Source: JAGTRP01 sp035655235
GTDB taxonomy: Bacteria; Pseudomonadota; Gammaproteobacteria; Burkholderiales; Rhodocyclaceae
Reading direction: 5' to 3'
DNA: 8,236 nt
Assembly (NCBI GenBank): GCA_035655235.1
Contig: DASRUX010000150.1
Span: 1-8,236 of the forward strand
Part shown: positions 6,462 to 8,236 of the stretch, piece by piece
How positions within the stretch are numbered: position 1 is the stretch's first letter
Layout of the letters: every line of letters starts with the position of its first letter
Notes under the pieces: model-generated
Seen by the model: the letters and a program-made list of their open reading frames with translations, nothing else
Databases searched by the model: none
Told to the model about the DNA's origin: nothing
Translations under genes and position numbers: made by a program

Positions 6462-7697
6462 TTACAGGTCATCAGCGGCTGAGCGAACTATCTGGTCTGC
6501 CAAAACCGAGGGCAGTTTCGGTAAGCAGGCTTCCACAATCGTCCCATGACGTTGCACTTGCCGCTGAATGTGTGGCGCCATGAAAGAATCCGCGCGGAAC
6601 ACCGTAACGTAAGGCGCATACATGGCGTGCATGGCATCCACCGGCTGGCTATCGCTCGGCTGCTCCTTGCGCGAGCCGCCGACGTTGTCCCAGACGGAAG
6701 AGTAGATCGACCGCACCATGGCAGAAAGCCCCGGGCAATACAGGTCGACGTCCTTTGCCGTTATCGACGCGACGGTAATCTGCCTGTCCTCAGCAAATCG
6801 TTTTGCCAGACTGATCAACGTATCCTCTTGCATCTCACGCCACCTCCGAGCAATGGCACCCTGCTTGCTAGTGGGGTGGGGCAATTTGCCGCCGGCGCAT
6901 AATTCTGACGCCCACTGCTTCATCCCGTATGACATGGTTCGGAGGATCTCTCCGAGTTCCTGCCCCGGTTTTCGAACCATATCGGCGATCGGGCCGGCCA
7001 GTGCGTGATTTGTCGCAAACCACTTCATCATCCAGCGGGGGTCCCGCAAACTCGCGCGCAATGCTTGGTCGAATTCCTGCTCGGATACCCGTCCCAAGAC
7101 ATGTTGAGCGATCACGGCAGCATGCTCACGCTTCATGGGATATTCGCGAATGATCTCCTCGATCACACACTCCAGGCTGATACGCTTCATCTGTTCAGCG
7201 AATGCCGTAGTAGGTTGTCCACGCTTAAACATCTTTTTCAGCTCCGCCCGCCGTTGGTGGCGGGAATAGCCAAGTGACTTTAGTTCATCTTCGGCCCGGA
7301 CCCGCATCTCTTCCCACGGCGTTGTCTGGCTAGGGATATCCGGGAGAGGGAGATAGGGAAACCAATCTCCCGACAGATCAAGCGCGTCGGATGGTAATGG
7401 GCGGCTCTGCTGGACCCCAAGAGCAGCCATTTCGACATCTAGAAGCCGATCAAAGGAGATGAGGGCGTTTGTGCCACAAAGGTCGCTCAAGAACTCTCCT
7501 CGAAACTCCGCGAGAAAGCTCCAATCGGGATCAAGCGGTGCAGCCTCGCTCAATGCCGCAGCGGAGAAAACGAAGAGGACCTTTTGCGTCTGAGCCAATG
7601 CTAAGAGCGCATTACGGGTCTGGACGATGGCATGGGTCTGTCGCTTAGGGTCGGTGAGCGTCGAATAGTCCTGTGAATCCAGGTAGCAGGTAATCAT
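6462..7697 (-). CDS. Orphan protein of unknown function with PIN-nuclease-like ends
   Basis: I do not recognise this 411-residue protein as a named family. It begins MITCYLDSQDYSTLTDP, which resembles the first strand of PIN-domain nucleases (Asp7, perhaps Asp10). It continues with KVLFVFSAAALSEAAPL, where Glu51 sits where PIN proteins carry a second acidic residue. Near the C-terminus DAMHAMYAPYVTVFRADSF (Asp354, Asp370) resembles the last acidic strands of the fold. Between them, residues about 125-310 are charged and helix-rich (for example DELKSLGYSRHQRRAELKKMFKRG). No signal peptide or membrane segment is seen. The ATG at 7697 is the earliest possible, since an in-frame TAG lies four codons upstream, and it has a modest AGG eight bases ahead. 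GC is lower and codon use less GC-biased than in the fad genes, suggesting separate acquisition. An RNase or toxin-like role is inference only. Confidence 0.8.
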   Translation of the reverse strand: MITCYLDSQDYSTLTDPKRQTHAIVQTRNALLALAQTQKVLFVFSAAALSEAAPLDPDWSFLAEFRGEFLSDLCGTNALISFDRLLDVEMAALGVQQSRPLPSDALDLSGDWFPYLPLPDIPSQTTPWEEMRVRAEDELKSLGYSRHQRRAELKKMFKRGQPTTAFAEQMKRISLECVIEEIIREYPMKREHAAVIAQHVLGRVSEQEFDQALRASLRDPRWMMKWFATNHALAGPIADMVRKPGQELGEILRTMSYGMKQWASELCAGGKLPHPTSKQGAIARRWREMQEDTLISLAKRFAEDRQITVASITAKDVDLYCPGLSAMVRSIYSSVWDNVGGSRKEQPSDSQPVDAMHAMYAPYVTVFRADSFMAPHIQRQVQRHGTIVEACLPKLPSVLADQIVRSAADDL

Positions 7698-7817
7698 GAG
7701 TTTTACCTAATTCATCTCTATTTCAACGATCAGACTGAGTAATCACTACGTCCCTGGGGCGAAAGGCAACTGATCGGGAAGCCTCAATCGCCCCAGTTGT
7801 TCTGACAAGTTGTAGCC
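7698..7817. other. 120-bp intergenic region between the orphan gene and the second tetR gene
   Basis: This stretch should hold the promoter of the orphan gene and the end of the tetR transcript. It contains a long inverted repeat (listed separately). A candidate -35/-10 pair for the orphan gene could not be chosen with confidence: TTGCCT with 17 bases to GTGATT matches poorly, and TTACTC with 16 bases to TAGAGA is no better. The bases nearest the orphan start (7698-7735) are AT-rich compared with the rest of the window. Confidence 0.5.
7754..7796. repeat. Inverted repeat with 9-bp perfect arms; possible terminator or operator
   Basis: CTGGGGCGA (7754-7762) and TCGCCCCAG (7788-7796) are exact reverse complements. 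Inside them AGGC (7764-7767) pairs with GCCT (7781-7784), with a small bulge, leaving a loop of about 13 bases. Transcribed from the minus strand the inner stem gains one extra G-U pair. It lies 21 bases beyond the tetR stop codon and about 56 bases before the orphan gene start. It could end the tetR transcript, but no T run follows on the minus strand; a regulatory site for the orphan gene is the alternative. Confidence 0.6.
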
Positions 7818-8236
7818 TTAACAATCCGACTTCGTCCGTTTGGTAGCGGTATGCTGACCGAAGTCCTGGTGGTAGCGAAGGACCGCTTCGGCCGATGCCC
7901 CGCCAGCCAAAGATTGCAACGACTCACCCCCGCCCCCCACCACCCGAACCGCCAACTCCCGCAACTGCAACTCCAGCACCCCAATCGGCGGCGGGTTGGC
8001 GGTATCCACCCACCACACCATCAGATCAACCCAGCCGCCGGCAATGAATCTGGCATGGATATCCGGAGAGCTTTCCCCAGGACTTTGCCCCGCCAGATCG
8101 TCCTCCAGCAACTGCACGACCATTGCCCGAAACCGCCGCTCGACGACGTGCCCGCTTCTTCGGCCGATGACCGTTCTGAAGACGGCGCGATTCTCGATCA
8201 TGTGGGCCAGCAGCCCCGGAAGGAATGCGAAGCGGG
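7818..8236 (-). CDS. TetR-family transcriptional regulator, C-terminal part only (5' end beyond window edge)
   Basis: The reading frame is open to the right edge, so the visible 138 codons are the end of a longer gene. An internal ATG at 8201 is not a believable start because the frame continues upstream as RFAFLPGLLAHM. The pattern LLAHMIENRAVFRTVIGRRSGHVVERRFRAMVVQLL, then HARFIAGGWVDLMVWWVD and PPIGVLELQLRELAVRVV, is that of the ligand-binding domain of AcrR-like TetR proteins; the DNA-binding half must lie outside the window. After a G-rich codon tract the protein carries about 35 further residues (ESLQSLAGG to KRTKSDC) that extend past the usual family end. It is co-directional with the orphan gene 120 bp downstream, but whether it regulates that gene cannot be told. 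The assignment rests on style without the helix-turn-helix. Confidence 0.72.
   Translation of the reverse strand, partial: RFAFLPGLLAHMIENRAVFRTVIGRRSGHVVERRFRAMVVQLLEDDLAGQSPGESSPDIHARFIAGGWVDLMVWWVDTANPPPIGVLELQLRELAVRVVGGGGESLQSLAGGASAEAVLRYHQDFGQHTATKRTKSDC

Noticed and set aside
6431..7737. CAGACTG shared by both flanks of the orphan gene as a target-site duplication or attachment site
   Set aside because: Seven matching bases in non-coding flanks are expected by chance and no integrase or transposase is present.
7784..7984. Minus-strand 66-codon open frame at the end of the second tetR gene
   Set aside because: It is out of frame with the TetR C-terminal domain and has no plausible ribosome site or recognisable content.

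Overview
The window looks like part of a high-GC proteobacterial chromosome. The protein styles and the compact tetR-fadE-thiolase-fadJ layout suggest a betaproteobacterium, possibly of the Rhodocyclales; this placement is inference and no rRNA or other marker is present. Every supportable gene lies on the minus strand, so transcription runs from right to left.

Positions 1-6349 hold one fatty-acid beta-oxidation operon. From its promoter end it contains a TetR-family regulator resembling PsrA (6288-5584), a long FadE-type acyl-CoA dehydrogenase (5555-3198), a thiolase of the FadA/FadI type (3195-1912), and a FadJ/FadB-type enoyl-CoA hydratase/3-hydroxyacyl-CoA dehydrogenase (from 1915, cut off by the left edge). 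Junctions are 28 bp, 2 bp and an ATGA overlap. Together the three enzymes cover all four chemical steps of the beta-oxidation spiral. Upstream of the regulator there is a plausible sigma70 promoter (TTGCAT, 17 bp, TATGAT). Directly behind its -10 box lies a 14-bp element, CAAACGAACGTATG, one base away from the published PsrA operator pattern. The simplest model is that the regulator represses its own operon until a fatty-acyl ligand releases it.

Positions 6350-7817 form a different kind of DNA. A 411-codon gene of unknown function (7697-6462) has visibly lower GC than the fad operon: two hand-counted lines of it give 52% and 60%, against 68% for a line inside fadE. Its two ends carry acidic motifs that look like the halves of a PIN-type nuclease fold separated by a long helical middle. 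It is flanked by short non-coding stretches with inverted repeats. This orphan gene is the best candidate for something undescribed, although no partner gene supports a complete new system.

Positions 7818-8236 contain the C-terminal part of a second TetR-family regulator, whose DNA-binding half lies beyond the right edge. No tRNA, rRNA, CRISPR array, transposase or insertion sequence was seen.
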